This document shows positions 9,056 to 17,258 of a DNA stretch of 33,762 nt, in pieces; positions within the stretch are counted from its first letter, which is position 1, and each line of letters opens with the position of its first letter. The notes below the pieces were generated by a model, which was given only the letters and a program-made list of their open reading frames with translations, was not told where the DNA came from and searched no databases. The translations under genes and the position numbers were made by a program. The stretch lies in the NCBI GenBank assembly GCA_016930895.1, contig JAFGFV010000148.1:1-33762 (forward strand), given 5' to 3'. This DNA comes from Spirochaetales bacterium. GTDB taxonomy: Bacteria > Spirochaetota > Spirochaetia > SZUA-6 > DRHE01.

Positions 9056-10697
9056 CCGCCGGGGGCCCGCCGGGCTCGTCTGGGCCCTGTGGCTGCTCTC
9101 CATCGTCTCCTGCGCCACGCAAGCCCCACCGTCCGAACCTCCTGGGGCTCCTCCGTCACAACACCCCGGGGCTCCGCCGCCCGCCGCCGATGCACAGACG
9201 CGCGCGCCGCAAGCGCCGGAGCCTCAGGAGGGTGCGGACGCCCAGGCGGGTTGGGGCGAACTGGGCCCCGCGTGGGAGTTGGTTGCACAGGAGCGGTACG
9301 AGGAAGCCGAAGAGGCGCTCCGGCGGCTGGAGGAGGCAGAACGGGAGCGGGAAGCCCGCCTGCGGGCGCCGGAGGCCCGCCTGCGGGACCCGGAAGCCCG
9401 GGCACGGGCCTCGTTTCTCCGGGGGCGGATCGCTGCAGGGCGCGGCGACACGGCGGGCGCGGCGTTCCATCTCAAGGCGGCCCTGGACGGCGGCCCGCCG
9501 GAGGAGCTCCTGTTCGAGCTCCACGCGGCCCTGGGCGACCTGCGCTACCAGGCAGGAGACTCGGAAGGCGCCTTCGGCTCCTACCTGAGGGCGCTGCAGC
9601 GGGTCCCCCCGGGAAACACGCCGGGAGATCTGTTGTGGCTCCGCCTCGCGGAAATCGCGTTCTATCGCTACCAGGACCGGGAGCTGGCCCGGTACTACCT
9701 CCTGCAGGCACCGGGACTGCCCGGGGCGCCGGCGCCCAGCGAGCGCACAAGGAGGCTGCTGCGGCGCGTTTCCTGGCGCGAGCTGAGCCCGGAGGCCCTG
9801 GGGGTGGGGGACGGGAACATTTCGGCCCTCGCGGCCGAGGGGGATGACCTGTGGATCGGGACGTGGAACGGGGGCGTGCTGCGCTACAGCCTGTCCAGCG
9901 GCCGCTCGGTGGTCTTCCGGGAGGGGCGGGCCAGCCTGACCCCGAACACGGTCCGGGCGATCGAAATCACGGACACGCGCGTCTGGGTCGGGACCTACCA
10001 GGGGCTGTTCGTCTACTCCAAGCCGACCTCCACCTGGAGCGAGGTGGCTGAGTTCGGAGGGGTGAGCCCGAAGCGGGCGGAGGCAATCGAAGCCGCAGGC
10101 GGGGATCTGTACGTCGGCACCCTCGGGGATGGGCTGTGGAGGCTCCGTGCCGGGCGGTGGAGCCGGATCGGCAGGGGCGTCCTGCCGGGAGATTTCGTCA
10201 ATGCGCTGAGCTACGCGGACTCCCGGGTGCTCATCGGCACCCTGAATCTCGGAATCGTGGTGCTGGACCCCTCCACCGAGTCCATGTGGAGCTTCGACCA
10301 GGTCAATCCCAACCTGCAAGCGCGCAACGTGGTCCTGCTGCTCCCGGTGGGGACGCGGGAGCTGTGGATCGGGACCTACGGCCAGGGGCTGTACCGCTGG
10401 GACCGGGTGGAGAACCGCTTGTCTCACTTCGACAAGGCGGGCGGCGCCTTGGGAGACGACTGGGTGCTCTGCGGGGCTGCAACCCCCAGCGGGTTGTACT
10501 TCGGGAGCTTCGGCGCCGGGGCAAGCCGCCACCGAGAGGGCCGCTGGGAGCAACTGGGCCTGCGTGAAGGATTGACGGGACTGGATGTCAGCGCCGTGGC
10601 CTACGTACCCCCGTACGTCGTGTTCGGCACGCTGGGCTCGGGGGTTGCGTTGTTCGACGAGTCCCTTGCCCTCGCGGGCTTTCCGGTCATAGAATAG
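9048..10697 (+). CDS. Lipoprotein with TPR-like helices and seven-blade propeller
   Basis: I do not recognise this gene by name. The best start is GTG 9048, overlapping the dut stop. It gives a 549-residue protein whose N-terminus is a lipoprotein signal peptide: Arg-rich start, [11 protein letters not shown], lipidation Cys22, a relaxed lipobox of the kind spirochaetes tolerate. A Pro/Ala-rich linker follows, then Ala/Glu-rich helices with TPR-like periodicity. From about 9810 to the end there are seven ~40-residue repeats centred on (L/V)(W/Y)(I/V)GT..G(G/Q)(L/V), like the Reg_prop blades of hybrid two-component sensors. No kinase or DNA-binding domain is attached, so it is probably an envelope scaffold or ligand binder. 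Earlier in-frame starts inside dut would put the hydrophobic segment too far from the N-terminus. Confidence 0.75.
   Translation: MCSRRGPAGLVWALWLLSIVSCATQAPPSEPPGAPPSQHPGAPPPAADAQTRAPQAPEPQEGADAQAGWGELGPAWELVAQERYEEAEEALRRLEEAEREREARLRAPEARLRDPEARARASFLRGRIAAGRGDTAGAAFHLKAALDGGPPEELLFELHAALGDLRYQAGDSEGAFGSYLRALQRVPPGNTPGDLLWLRLAEIAFYRYQDRELARYYLLQAPGLPGAPAPSERTRRLLRRVSWRELSPEALGVGDGNISALAAEGDDLWIGTWNGGVLRYSLSSGRSVVFREGRASLTPNTVRAIEITDTRVWVGTYQGLFVYSKPTSTWSEVAEFGGVSPKRAEAIEAAGGDLYVGTLGDGLWRLRAGRWSRIGRGVLPGDFVNALSYADSRVLIGTLNLGIVVLDPSTESMWSFDQVNPNLQARNVVLLLPVGTRELWIGTYGQGLYRWDRVENRLSHFDKAGGALGDDWVLCGAATPSGLYFGSFGAGASRHREGRWEQLGLREGLTGLDVSAVAYVPPYVVFGTLGSGVALFDESLALAGFPVIE
9351..9413 (+). repeat. 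21-bp tandem repeat, three copies
   Basis: Units begin at 9351, 9372 and 9393 and encode [14 protein letters not shown] and EARARAS. The third copy has diverged. The array lies in the helical region of the propeller lipoprotein and looks like recent slippage expansion of a seven-residue helical unit. Confidence 0.75.
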
Positions 10698-10706
10698 CGA
10701 CCGAGC

Positions 10707-11978
10707 ATGGTTGGCATCCGCAGGCTGGACCTGTACATTCTGGGCGAGTTCCTGTTTTCGTTCCTGGTCTCCTTCCTGTTCTTCTTCTTCATTTTCTTCG
10801 TCAACCAGCTGCTGGTGATGGCCGAAGAAATCTTTTCCAGGAACGTCGCCTTCGGTGACGTGCTGCGCTTTATCCTGTTTTCCCTGCCTTCGATCGTGGC
10901 GCTGGCCTTTCCCTTCGGCTCCCTCGTCGGCGGCCTGATGGCCGTGGGGCGGCTGTCCTCCGACAACGAGATCCTCGCCCTTCGTGCCTCCGGGGTTTCC
11001 CTGCAGCGGATCCTGGCCCCGCTCCTCGTGGCCGGCGTGCTGCTCTCCTCGTTCTCCTTCGTCATGAACGACTACTTCCTGCCGCTGGGCAACATCCGGC
11101 TCGGGGCGATGTTCCGCAAGATCCTGTACACCAATCCGCGGATCGAGCTGGAGCCGTACTCGATCAAGCGCTACCAGGACACGGTCATCATCACTGGGGC
11201 GATCGATGGCAACCTAATTGAGGAGATCGCGATCATCGATCGCAGGGAAGACAAGCGCAAGCGGGTCATCACGGCCCGCGCGGGCAGCCTGGCGGAGAGC
11301 GTTGCACAGAAAGGGGTCATCTCCCTGCGCCTGGAGGAGGTGTTCACCCATGTGTCGGAGAAGGAGGGGGAGGACACCTACGAGTACTCCTCCTCGGCCG
11401 CGATGATCTACAACATCCTGCTGAGGGATTTCACCGCAAGCTTCGTCAACCCGGGGCCGCGGGAGATGAGCTCTGTGGACGTCTGGAAGGAAATCCGCAA
11501 GATGGAGGCGGCCAGGAGCAGGCAGGCGGCCGAGCAGCGCCGGGTCGCGCAGAAGTCCCTGTTCACGTTGGCCATGGAGCTGCGGGCACTGGAGGCCCTC
11601 CCGCCTGCCGGACGGCAGCAACGGGTCGCCTCGCTGGGCGTCCTGTACCGGGAGCACGTGAAGGAGAGGGACAAGGACGTCGTGGACAGGAACCTGCAGC
11701 TGTACCTGCTGGAGTTCCACAAGAAGTTCTCGATACCTGCCGCCTGCCTGGTGTTCATTCTGTTCGGCTTCCCCGTAGGGCTGGTAGCGCGCCGGAGCGG
11801 CCGCACCGTGGGCTTTGCGGTGGGACTGCTCATGAGTGCGGTCTACTGGGGCTTCCTGTTCACCGGGCACACCCTGGGCATCCGGATGCAGCTCTCCCCC
11901 CCGCTGGCCATGTGGCTGCCCAACCTGGTCGTTCTGGCGGCCGGGGGAGTGCTGTTCCTGACGAGGGTACGCCGATGA
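10707..11978 (+). CDS. lptF: LptF-type permease (YjgP/YjgQ family)
   Basis: Members of this family form the inner-membrane part of the Lpt exporter with LptG and the ATPase LptB, drawing lipopolysaccharide out of the inner membrane. The 423 residues fit the family: paired N-terminal transmembrane helices (about 12-36 and 52-77), a conserved SDNEILALRASGVS coupling segment, a large beta-rich periplasmic domain and a C-terminal helix group (~345-420). The F/G choice comes from order and is uncertain. Many spirochaetes lack classical lipopolysaccharide yet keep this pair, so the cargo may be another lipid. No clear Shine-Dalgarno sequence precedes ATG 10707. The stop overlaps the next start (ATGA). 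Confidence 0.85.
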   Translation: MVGIRRLDLYILGEFLFSFLVSFLFFFFIFFVNQLLVMAEEIFSRNVAFGDVLRFILFSLPSIVALAFPFGSLVGGLMAVGRLSSDNEILALRASGVSLQRILAPLLVAGVLLSSFSFVMNDYFLPLGNIRLGAMFRKILYTNPRIELEPYSIKRYQDTVIITGAIDGNLIEEIAIIDRREDKRKRVITARAGSLAESVAQKGVISLRLEEVFTHVSEKEGEDTYEYSSSAAMIYNILLRDFTASFVNPGPREMSSVDVWKEIRKMEAARSRQAAEQRRVAQKSLFTLAMELRALEALPPAGRQQRVASLGVLYREHVKERDKDVVDRNLQLYLLEFHKKFSIPAACLVFILFGFPVGLVARRSGRTVGFAVGLLMSAVYWGFLFTGHTLGIRMQLSPPLAMWLPNLVVLAAGGVLFLTRVRR

Positions 11979-13054
11979 AGACCTTCGACTGGATGCTCGT
12001 GCGCAATTTTCTCGCCATCTTCCTGGTGACCCTGCTGTTCTTCGTGCTCCTGCTGGAGCTCTTCGACGTGTTCGCCAACCTGTGGCGCTACCTGGCGCAG
12101 GAAACGACCTTGGCCGAGATCCTGAGGATCGGGCTGTACTACGCCCCCAAGTGCCTTTCCTACTCGATCTCCCCGGCGCTGCTGTTCTCCGTTGCCTTTA
12201 CCCTGGGGACCCTGTATCGCAACAACGAGCTCATCGCCATCATCGGTTCGGGAGTGAGCCTCTACCGGCTCGTGGTGCCCTTTTTCGTGATCGGGCTTGC
12301 CCTGAGCGCCGCGGGGTTCCTGTTCGAGGAGCACGTGGTGATCGAGACCTACAGGGTCAAGAACGAGCTGTACAACGCCGCCGTGAGGCGGGAGGTCAAC
12401 CTGAGCAATACGAACGTGACCGTGATGAGCGCGGATGCCCGGACGATCTATCACGCGGACTACTACAACGACAAGCGGCAGACCATTACCGACGTGGTGG
12501 TCCTGTGGAGGGACCCGGCGGGGAGGTTCGCGGCGCGGCTGGACGCGGACTGGGGGGAGTGGAACGACGGGCGGTGGACGATGCACAACTGCGTGCGCTA
12601 CGTGTTGAGCGCTTCGGGGCGGGAGATGACCCGGCGGGCGGTGGCCCTGTACGACTCCGAGGAGTTGGCCGAACCGCCGCAAACCTTTCGCAAGACGACC
12701 CGGGACGTGGAGGAGATGAAGGCGACAGAGGCCCGCGAGTGGGTCGCGACCCTGCGGCGCGCGGGGCTGCCCTACCGGGAAGCCCTCACGGAGTACTACA
12801 CCAAGTACTTCTTCGCCTTCACGCCGTTCGTGGTCGTGCTGCTGGCGGCGGGATTGGGAGGCTGGTTCCGGCGTAACGTACTGCTCATGAACCTGCTGGC
12901 CGCCCTGATCGCGACGGTCGTGTACTACGTTGCCCAGATGATCGCCTCCATCCTCGCCAAGAATGGGTACCTGCCGCCCGCTGCGGGGGCGAGCCTGGCT
13001 CTGGTGATCGTTCTGGCAGCCGGGGGGGTCCTCCTGCGAAAGGCCAGGACTTAG
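11975..13054 (+). CDS. lptG: LptG-type permease (YjgP/YjgQ family)
   Basis: This is the second subunit of the permease pair. The 359-residue product starts MKTFDWMLVRNFLAIFL, with an N-terminal transmembrane pair, the NNELIAIIGSGVSLYRL coupling segment that parallels the one in the preceding gene, a beta-rich periplasmic domain and three helices near the C-terminus. I chose ATG 11975 (ATGA overlap with the lptF stop) because ACGAGGG lies about 8 nt upstream; a longer in-frame extension lies wholly inside lptF and has no family support. The pair would act with an LptB ATPase that is not in the window. Confidence 0.85.
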   Translation: MKTFDWMLVRNFLAIFLVTLLFFVLLLELFDVFANLWRYLAQETTLAEILRIGLYYAPKCLSYSISPALLFSVAFTLGTLYRNNELIAIIGSGVSLYRLVVPFFVIGLALSAAGFLFEEHVVIETYRVKNELYNAAVRREVNLSNTNVTVMSADARTIYHADYYNDKRQTITDVVVLWRDPAGRFAARLDADWGEWNDGRWTMHNCVRYVLSASGREMTRRAVALYDSEELAEPPQTFRKTTRDVEEMKATEAREWVATLRRAGLPYREALTEYYTKYFFAFTPFVVVLLAAGLGGWFRRNVLLMNLLAALIATVVYYVAQMIASILAKNGYLPPAAGASLALVIVLAAGGVLLRKART

Positions 13055-13064
13055 GAGCGGCGGC

Positions 13065-14180
13065 ATGTTCGCTATCCTGCATCGCGACAGCAACTGCCGC
13101 GCCCGCGCGGGTGTCCTGACCCTTCCCCACGGGAGTGTTCAGACCCCGGCGTTCATGCCCGTGGGGACCAACGCCACGGTCAAGGCCATGCACCCGGAAG
13201 ACCTCGAGAGGATCGGCGTCGAGCTGATTCTCAGCAACGCCTATCACCTGTACCTGCGTCCCGGCGTGGAGGTGATCCGCAACGCGGGAGGACTTCACGC
13301 CTTCATGGGCTGGCGGGGAAACATCCTGACAGACTCCGGCGGCTTCCAGGTTTTCTCCTTGGCTTCCCACCGCAAGGTCGAGGAAGACGGGGTCCTGTTT
13401 CGCTCCCACCTCGACGGCTCCAGGCACAAGCTGACCCCTGAGGAGGTCGTGGGGATTCAGCGGGTGCTGGGCAGCGACGTGATGATGCCCCTGGACGAAT
13501 GCACGTCCCCCGGGACTTCGTACGCCGGGGCCCTCGAGGCGGTGGAGCGGACGAGCCGTTGGGCGGAGCGCAGCCGGAGCGCCTGGCTGGGCAGCGAGGG
13601 GCCGGGGGTCCTGTTCGGGATCATCCAGGGCAACTTTTTTCACGAGCTGCGCAAGCGCAGCGCCTCGGAGCTCCTCGAGCTGGAGCTGCCCGGGTACGCC
13701 ATCGGCGGCTTGTCCGTGGGCGAGGGGTTCGGGCAGTTCCAGGAACTCCTCTTCGCGACGGCGGCGTATATCCCCGACCCGCTGCCCCGCTACCTGATGG
13801 GGGTAGGAACGCCCCCGTACATCCTGGAGGCGGTGGAGGCCGGGGTGGACCTGATGGACTGCGTCTTGCCCACCAGGACGGCCAGGAACGCTCAGGCCTT
13901 CACCCGCCGGGGACCGGTCAACCTGCGAAACGAACCGATGAGGCTCGACAACCGTCCCATCGACCCGGTCTGCGGCTGCCGGACCTGCCGGCGCCACAGC
14001 CGCTCGTACCTGCGCCACCTGTTCAAGACCCGGGAAATCCTGGCAGCGATGCTGGTGAGCTATCACAACCTGTACTTCCTGCACGGCCTGATGGGGGAGA
14101 TTCAACGGGCCATCGGGCAGGAGCGCTTCCTGGCCTTCAAGCGGGAGTTCCTCGGGGAATATGCCGGCGCAGCCGAATAG
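13065..14180 (+). CDS. tgt: Queuine tRNA-ribosyltransferase
   Basis: Bacterial TGT swaps the G34 base for preQ1 in GUN-anticodon tRNAs, the first committed step of queuosine installation. The 371 residues contain DSGGFQVFS with Asp90, the nucleophile Asp265 in DLMDCVLPTRTARN, and the zinc site Cys303, Cys305, Cys308 and His334. These match E. coli Asp89, Asp264 and its CxCxxC...H site closely. The TAGGAG overlapping the lptG stop is a good ribosome-binding site 7-8 nt before ATG 13065. Confidence 0.98.
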   Translation: MFAILHRDSNCRARAGVLTLPHGSVQTPAFMPVGTNATVKAMHPEDLERIGVELILSNAYHLYLRPGVEVIRNAGGLHAFMGWRGNILTDSGGFQVFSLASHRKVEEDGVLFRSHLDGSRHKLTPEEVVGIQRVLGSDVMMPLDECTSPGTSYAGALEAVERTSRWAERSRSAWLGSEGPGVLFGIIQGNFFHELRKRSASELLELELPGYAIGGLSVGEGFGQFQELLFATAAYIPDPLPRYLMGVGTPPYILEAVEAGVDLMDCVLPTRTARNAQAFTRRGPVNLRNEPMRLDNRPIDPVCGCRTCRRHSRSYLRHLFKTREILAAMLVSYHNLYFLHGLMGEIQRAIGQERFLAFKREFLGEYAGAAE

Positions 14181-14254
14181 GGGCGATAGGCGCCACCGGA
14201 AGGCTTTGATCTCCCCTGTGGACTTGCCGAACACTATACTAGGCAGGCTTACCG

Positions 14255-15850
14255 TTGGATCCGCAGACTGAGCGCGTGAACGAGCAGGTACCTCTGGAGG
14301 GCCGGGAAGCCCGGGGCGGCACCTTTGTGACCGTGATGGTCATGGTGTGCACCATGCTTTCGAGAGTGTTGGGGTTCGTACGCATCGCCGTGATCGGGGC
14401 GATCTTCGGGGCGTCGGGGACCGCAGACGTGTGGAACGCGGTGTTCACGATTCCGAACAACCTGCGCAAGCTCATGGCCGAGGGGGCCCTGTCCTCTGCT
14501 TTCATCCCCGGGCTGTCCGCCAGCCTGGTCGAGGACCCGAGCGGGGAGGAGGCGCGAGGGCTGACGCGGCGGATCATCACGCTGCAGCTGGTGATCCTCG
14601 TGCCCCTGGTGCTCGGATCCATCCTGCTGGCCCGGCCGATCATGCACGCTCTGCTCTCCTTCCCGGAGCCGCAGAAGATGGAGCTGTCCGTCGACCTGTT
14701 CCGGTGGGTGTTCCCCTACCTGATCCTGATCAGCGTGAGCGCGGTGATCATGGGGGTGCTCAACTCCCACAACGTCTTCGTGCTGCCGGCGCTGACACCG
14801 ATCCTGTTCTCGATCTGCGTGATCGCGGCCACCCTGCTGCTGTACCGCAGGCTGGGGATCTTTTCGATGGTGGTCGGGGTCCTGGTCGGGGGGCTCGCAC
14901 AGGTCCTGTTCCAACTGCCTGCGTATCTGCGCCGCGGCTACGACCTGCGCCTGAGCTTTGGCTTCCGCCAGCGGGTGTTCCTCAAGGTCCTGCGGGCCTG
15001 GGGACCCGTGCTGGCGTCGGCGTCCATCTTTGCGCTCACGGAGCAGGTCGCCGTGCTGTTTGCCAGCGGGCTGCGGGACGGCAGCACGTCGGCCCTGAGC
15101 TATGCCCTGGTGTTCTTCCAGCTGCCCTTCGGGATCTTCTCGATTTCGATCGTGACCGTGCTGTTTCCGCGCATGAGCCGGCAGGCGGCCCGCGGCGACC
15201 GGGGCGGGCTGGTCGACTCGGTGAGCTACGGCCTGCGCTTCATCATGGTGCTCCTGGTGCCGGCTGCCCTGCTGTACCTGGTGATGGGGCGCGAGATCAT
15301 CGGGCTGGCCATGGAACGCTACAACTTCACTTCGGGGGACACGGTGCGCACGGCCCGGGTCCTGAGCGCGTATTCAATCGGGCTGTTCAGCCTGGGGGGC
15401 TTCACCTTCCTGCAGCGCTTCTTCTACTCCTCCGGGGATTTCCGGACTCCGCTCGTGGGGGCCCTGATCGTGAGCGCCCTGGACATCGGGTTTTCCCTGT
15501 GGCTCAAAGAGACGCGTTTGCAGGTGTCCGGGCTGGCCGTGGCGAACTCCATCGCCTTCACTGCGGGCCTGCTGTTCCTAACCTGGCGGGCGCGCCGTGC
15601 GCTGGGTTCGCTGAATGGGCGGATGCTGGCCCGCACCGCCTCCCGGGTGGCCGTGTCCATGGTGCCGTTCGTGCTCTTCCTGTGGGGCTATCTCCGGCTG
15701 ACCCCGGGGTGGTGGGCCCCCGCCAGCTCCGTGCGAAGCCTGGTTGGGGTGGCGCTGGGGCTGGCCGTCGGGGCGGGGATCGTACTGGGAATGTACTGGC
15801 TGCTGAGGGTGGAAATGCTGCGGGACGTACTCAAACGGTGGAAGGATTGA
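14255..15850 (+). CDS. murJ: Lipid II flippase MurJ (MviN)
   Basis: MurJ moves lipid-linked peptidoglycan precursor across the inner membrane. The 531-residue sequence is hydrophobic throughout, consistent with about 14 helices. It has the family start SRVLGFVRIAVIGAIFGAS followed by ADVWNAVFTIPNNLRKLMAEGALSSAFIP, which holds the conserved Arg and Asp residues of the central cavity. I favour TTG 14255 because AGGCAGG lies 7 nt upstream. GTG 14276 is possible but has no ribosome-binding site. The 74-bp gap before the gene is the longest in the 17-kb run. It contains TATACT at 14235 but no matching -35 element. Confidence 0.95.
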   Translation: MDPQTERVNEQVPLEGREARGGTFVTVMVMVCTMLSRVLGFVRIAVIGAIFGASGTADVWNAVFTIPNNLRKLMAEGALSSAFIPGLSASLVEDPSGEEARGLTRRIITLQLVILVPLVLGSILLARPIMHALLSFPEPQKMELSVDLFRWVFPYLILISVSAVIMGVLNSHNVFVLPALTPILFSICVIAATLLLYRRLGIFSMVVGVLVGGLAQVLFQLPAYLRRGYDLRLSFGFRQRVFLKVLRAWGPVLASASIFALTEQVAVLFASGLRDGSTSALSYALVFFQLPFGIFSISIVTVLFPRMSRQAARGDRGGLVDSVSYGLRFIMVLLVPAALLYLVMGREIIGLAMERYNFTSGDTVRTARVLSAYSIGLFSLGGFTFLQRFFYSSGDFRTPLVGALIVSALDIGFSLWLKETRLQVSGLAVANSIAFTAGLLFLTWRARRALGSLNGRMLARTASRVAVSMVPFVLFLWGYLRLTPGWWAPASSVRSLVGVALGLAVGAGIVLGMYWLLRVEMLRDVLKRWKD

Positions 15851-15852
15851 CC

Positions 15853-17220
15853 ATGAAAGGCGTGTCTTGGAAGATCGCGGTGCTGTGCCTCGCTGCATTC
15901 TGTCTACCGGGCCTTCCGGCATCTGCGCAGGACGACGAAGCAGAGGAGGGCAGGGGTCTCGTCGAGACGTGGAGGGACGTGCTGCGCTTCGGGATCGACT
16001 CCGAGGTCCTGAAGGTGATCAAGGCGATCGACGAGGCCGATGAGCGCTCCCTGGACGGCGAGCTGGGCGTGCTGTTCGCCCAGAGTCTGAACACCGAGGT
16101 CCGCAGCGGGGTGCTCGAGCTTTTTGGCGCCCGGGGCAGCGCCGCGTTGGAGTCGGCGGCCGTGACCCTCCTGGAGCAGGAGGAGCTGGAGGACCCGATC
16201 CTGCAAGTGGCGCTGATCCGCTACCTCGCGACCATCCAGTCCAGCTCCGTCGAACCCGAGCTCCTGCGCCTGATCGAGGAAGCGTCCCTGGCGGGTGCGG
16301 ATGAACGCGTGGTGGAGAGCGCACTCTCGGCACTGGGCCGGCTCGGATCGGAGAGCGGCGGGGCTCTCCTGATGGCGAAGCTCGAGGACCTGGCGTACCC
16401 GGAGAGCCTGAAGCCGGAGATCATTCTGGCCCTGGGCAAGCTGCAGTACCGCCCCGCGGTGGAAGCCTTGATGGAGATCGCGAGTGACCGCGGAGCCGAG
16501 CGGATCTGGCGCATGTACGCCGCCACCTCGCTCGGGGAGATCGGCGATGCCCGAGCGGTTGGGGTGCTCAAGGGGATGTTTCGGGAGCAGGACAGCCTGC
16601 TCAAGGTGCACGCCGCCTCCGCCCTGGCGCACTTCGGCATGGACGAGGTGGAGGGACTTCTGCAGCAGGGACTCCGGGACTCCAACGAGCGCGTGCGCGC
16701 AGCCGCGGCGCGGGGACTGGCGAGCCCCGAGGCAACCGGGTCCGTGGACATCCTGATCTACAAGGCGCGCAACGACCCGGCTGTGGGCGTGCGCATCGAA
16801 GCCATCCGGGCCCTCGGGGGGATCGGTTCGCCCGCGTCTCTCCGGTTCCTCCGGGAGCTGTACGCGGAACGGCTGGCCGGCGTCGCGTACCGTGAGGAGG
16901 CCCTGCTGGCCCTGTGCAAGAAGGACCTGCCCGGAAGCCTGAAGGCCATCGAAGCAGTGGTCGACGCCGAATGGACGGCCCGGGATCAGAAGGTGATCGG
17001 ATTTACGGTTCGGATTCTGTCTACCTGCGAATCCCCCGGGTTGGGCGCGCTATTTGCGCGCTTCGCGGGCCATCCGGATGTGGGCGTGCGGATGTACGCG
17101 TTGCGCGGGATCGGCAAGAACCGGCTGGGCAGCCTGCGCGAAGCCGTAGAGAAGCTCAGCCGTGATGACCCGCACCCGGCCGTGCGAAGGACCGCGGCTA
17201 CGACGCTCCAGCGGCTCTGA
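15853..17220 (+). CDS. Exported HEAT-repeat protein
   Basis: This gene of unknown role follows murJ by two bases. ATG 15853 gives 455 residues with a clear signal peptide ending LPASAQ (cut after Ala). The mature part is almost all helical pairs of about 30-35 residues with HEAT-like signatures such as AATSLGEIGDARAV, AASALAHFGM, AIRALGGIGS and ALRGIGKNRLGS, so it should form a solenoid in the periplasm or on a membrane. The same reading frame stays open far upstream inside murJ, but that part is a shadow with no ribosome-binding site. Coupling to murJ suggests, but does not show, an envelope assembly role. Confidence 0.85.
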   Translation: MKGVSWKIAVLCLAAFCLPGLPASAQDDEAEEGRGLVETWRDVLRFGIDSEVLKVIKAIDEADERSLDGELGVLFAQSLNTEVRSGVLELFGARGSAALESAAVTLLEQEELEDPILQVALIRYLATIQSSSVEPELLRLIEEASLAGADERVVESALSALGRLGSESGGALLMAKLEDLAYPESLKPEIILALGKLQYRPAVEALMEIASDRGAERIWRMYAATSLGEIGDARAVGVLKGMFREQDSLLKVHAASALAHFGMDEVEGLLQQGLRDSNERVRAAAARGLASPEATGSVDILIYKARNDPAVGVRIEAIRALGGIGSPASLRFLRELYAERLAGVAYREEALLALCKKDLPGSLKAIEAVVDAEWTARDQKVIGFTVRILSTCESPGLGALFARFAGHPDVGVRMYALRGIGKNRLGSLREAVEKLSRDDPHPAVRRTAATTLQRL

Positions 17221-17225
17221 ACCTC

Positions 17226-17258
17226 CGCGCCGGGGCGCGCTCGTCCTGAGGCCTCAGG
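17226..17258. terminator. Palindromes at a convergent gene junction
   Basis: Between the ends of the HEAT gene (+) and the VWA gene (-) lie CGCGCC/GGCGCG (17226-17239) and a perfect 14-bp palindrome CCTGAGGCCTCAGG (17245-17258) that covers the VWA stop codon. Neither is followed by a T-run on either strand, so these are not standard intrinsic terminators. They may mark transcript ends from both sides. Confidence 0.3.

Noticed and set aside
14224..14240. TTGCCG and TATACT before murJ as a promoter
   Set aside because: The two boxes are only 5 bp apart and no other -35 lies at 16-18 bp. TATACT alone is not enough.
14347..15852. In-frame upstream extension of the exported HEAT-repeat gene
   Set aside because: It lies inside murJ in another frame, has no ribosome-binding site and would bury the clear signal peptide that starts at 15853.
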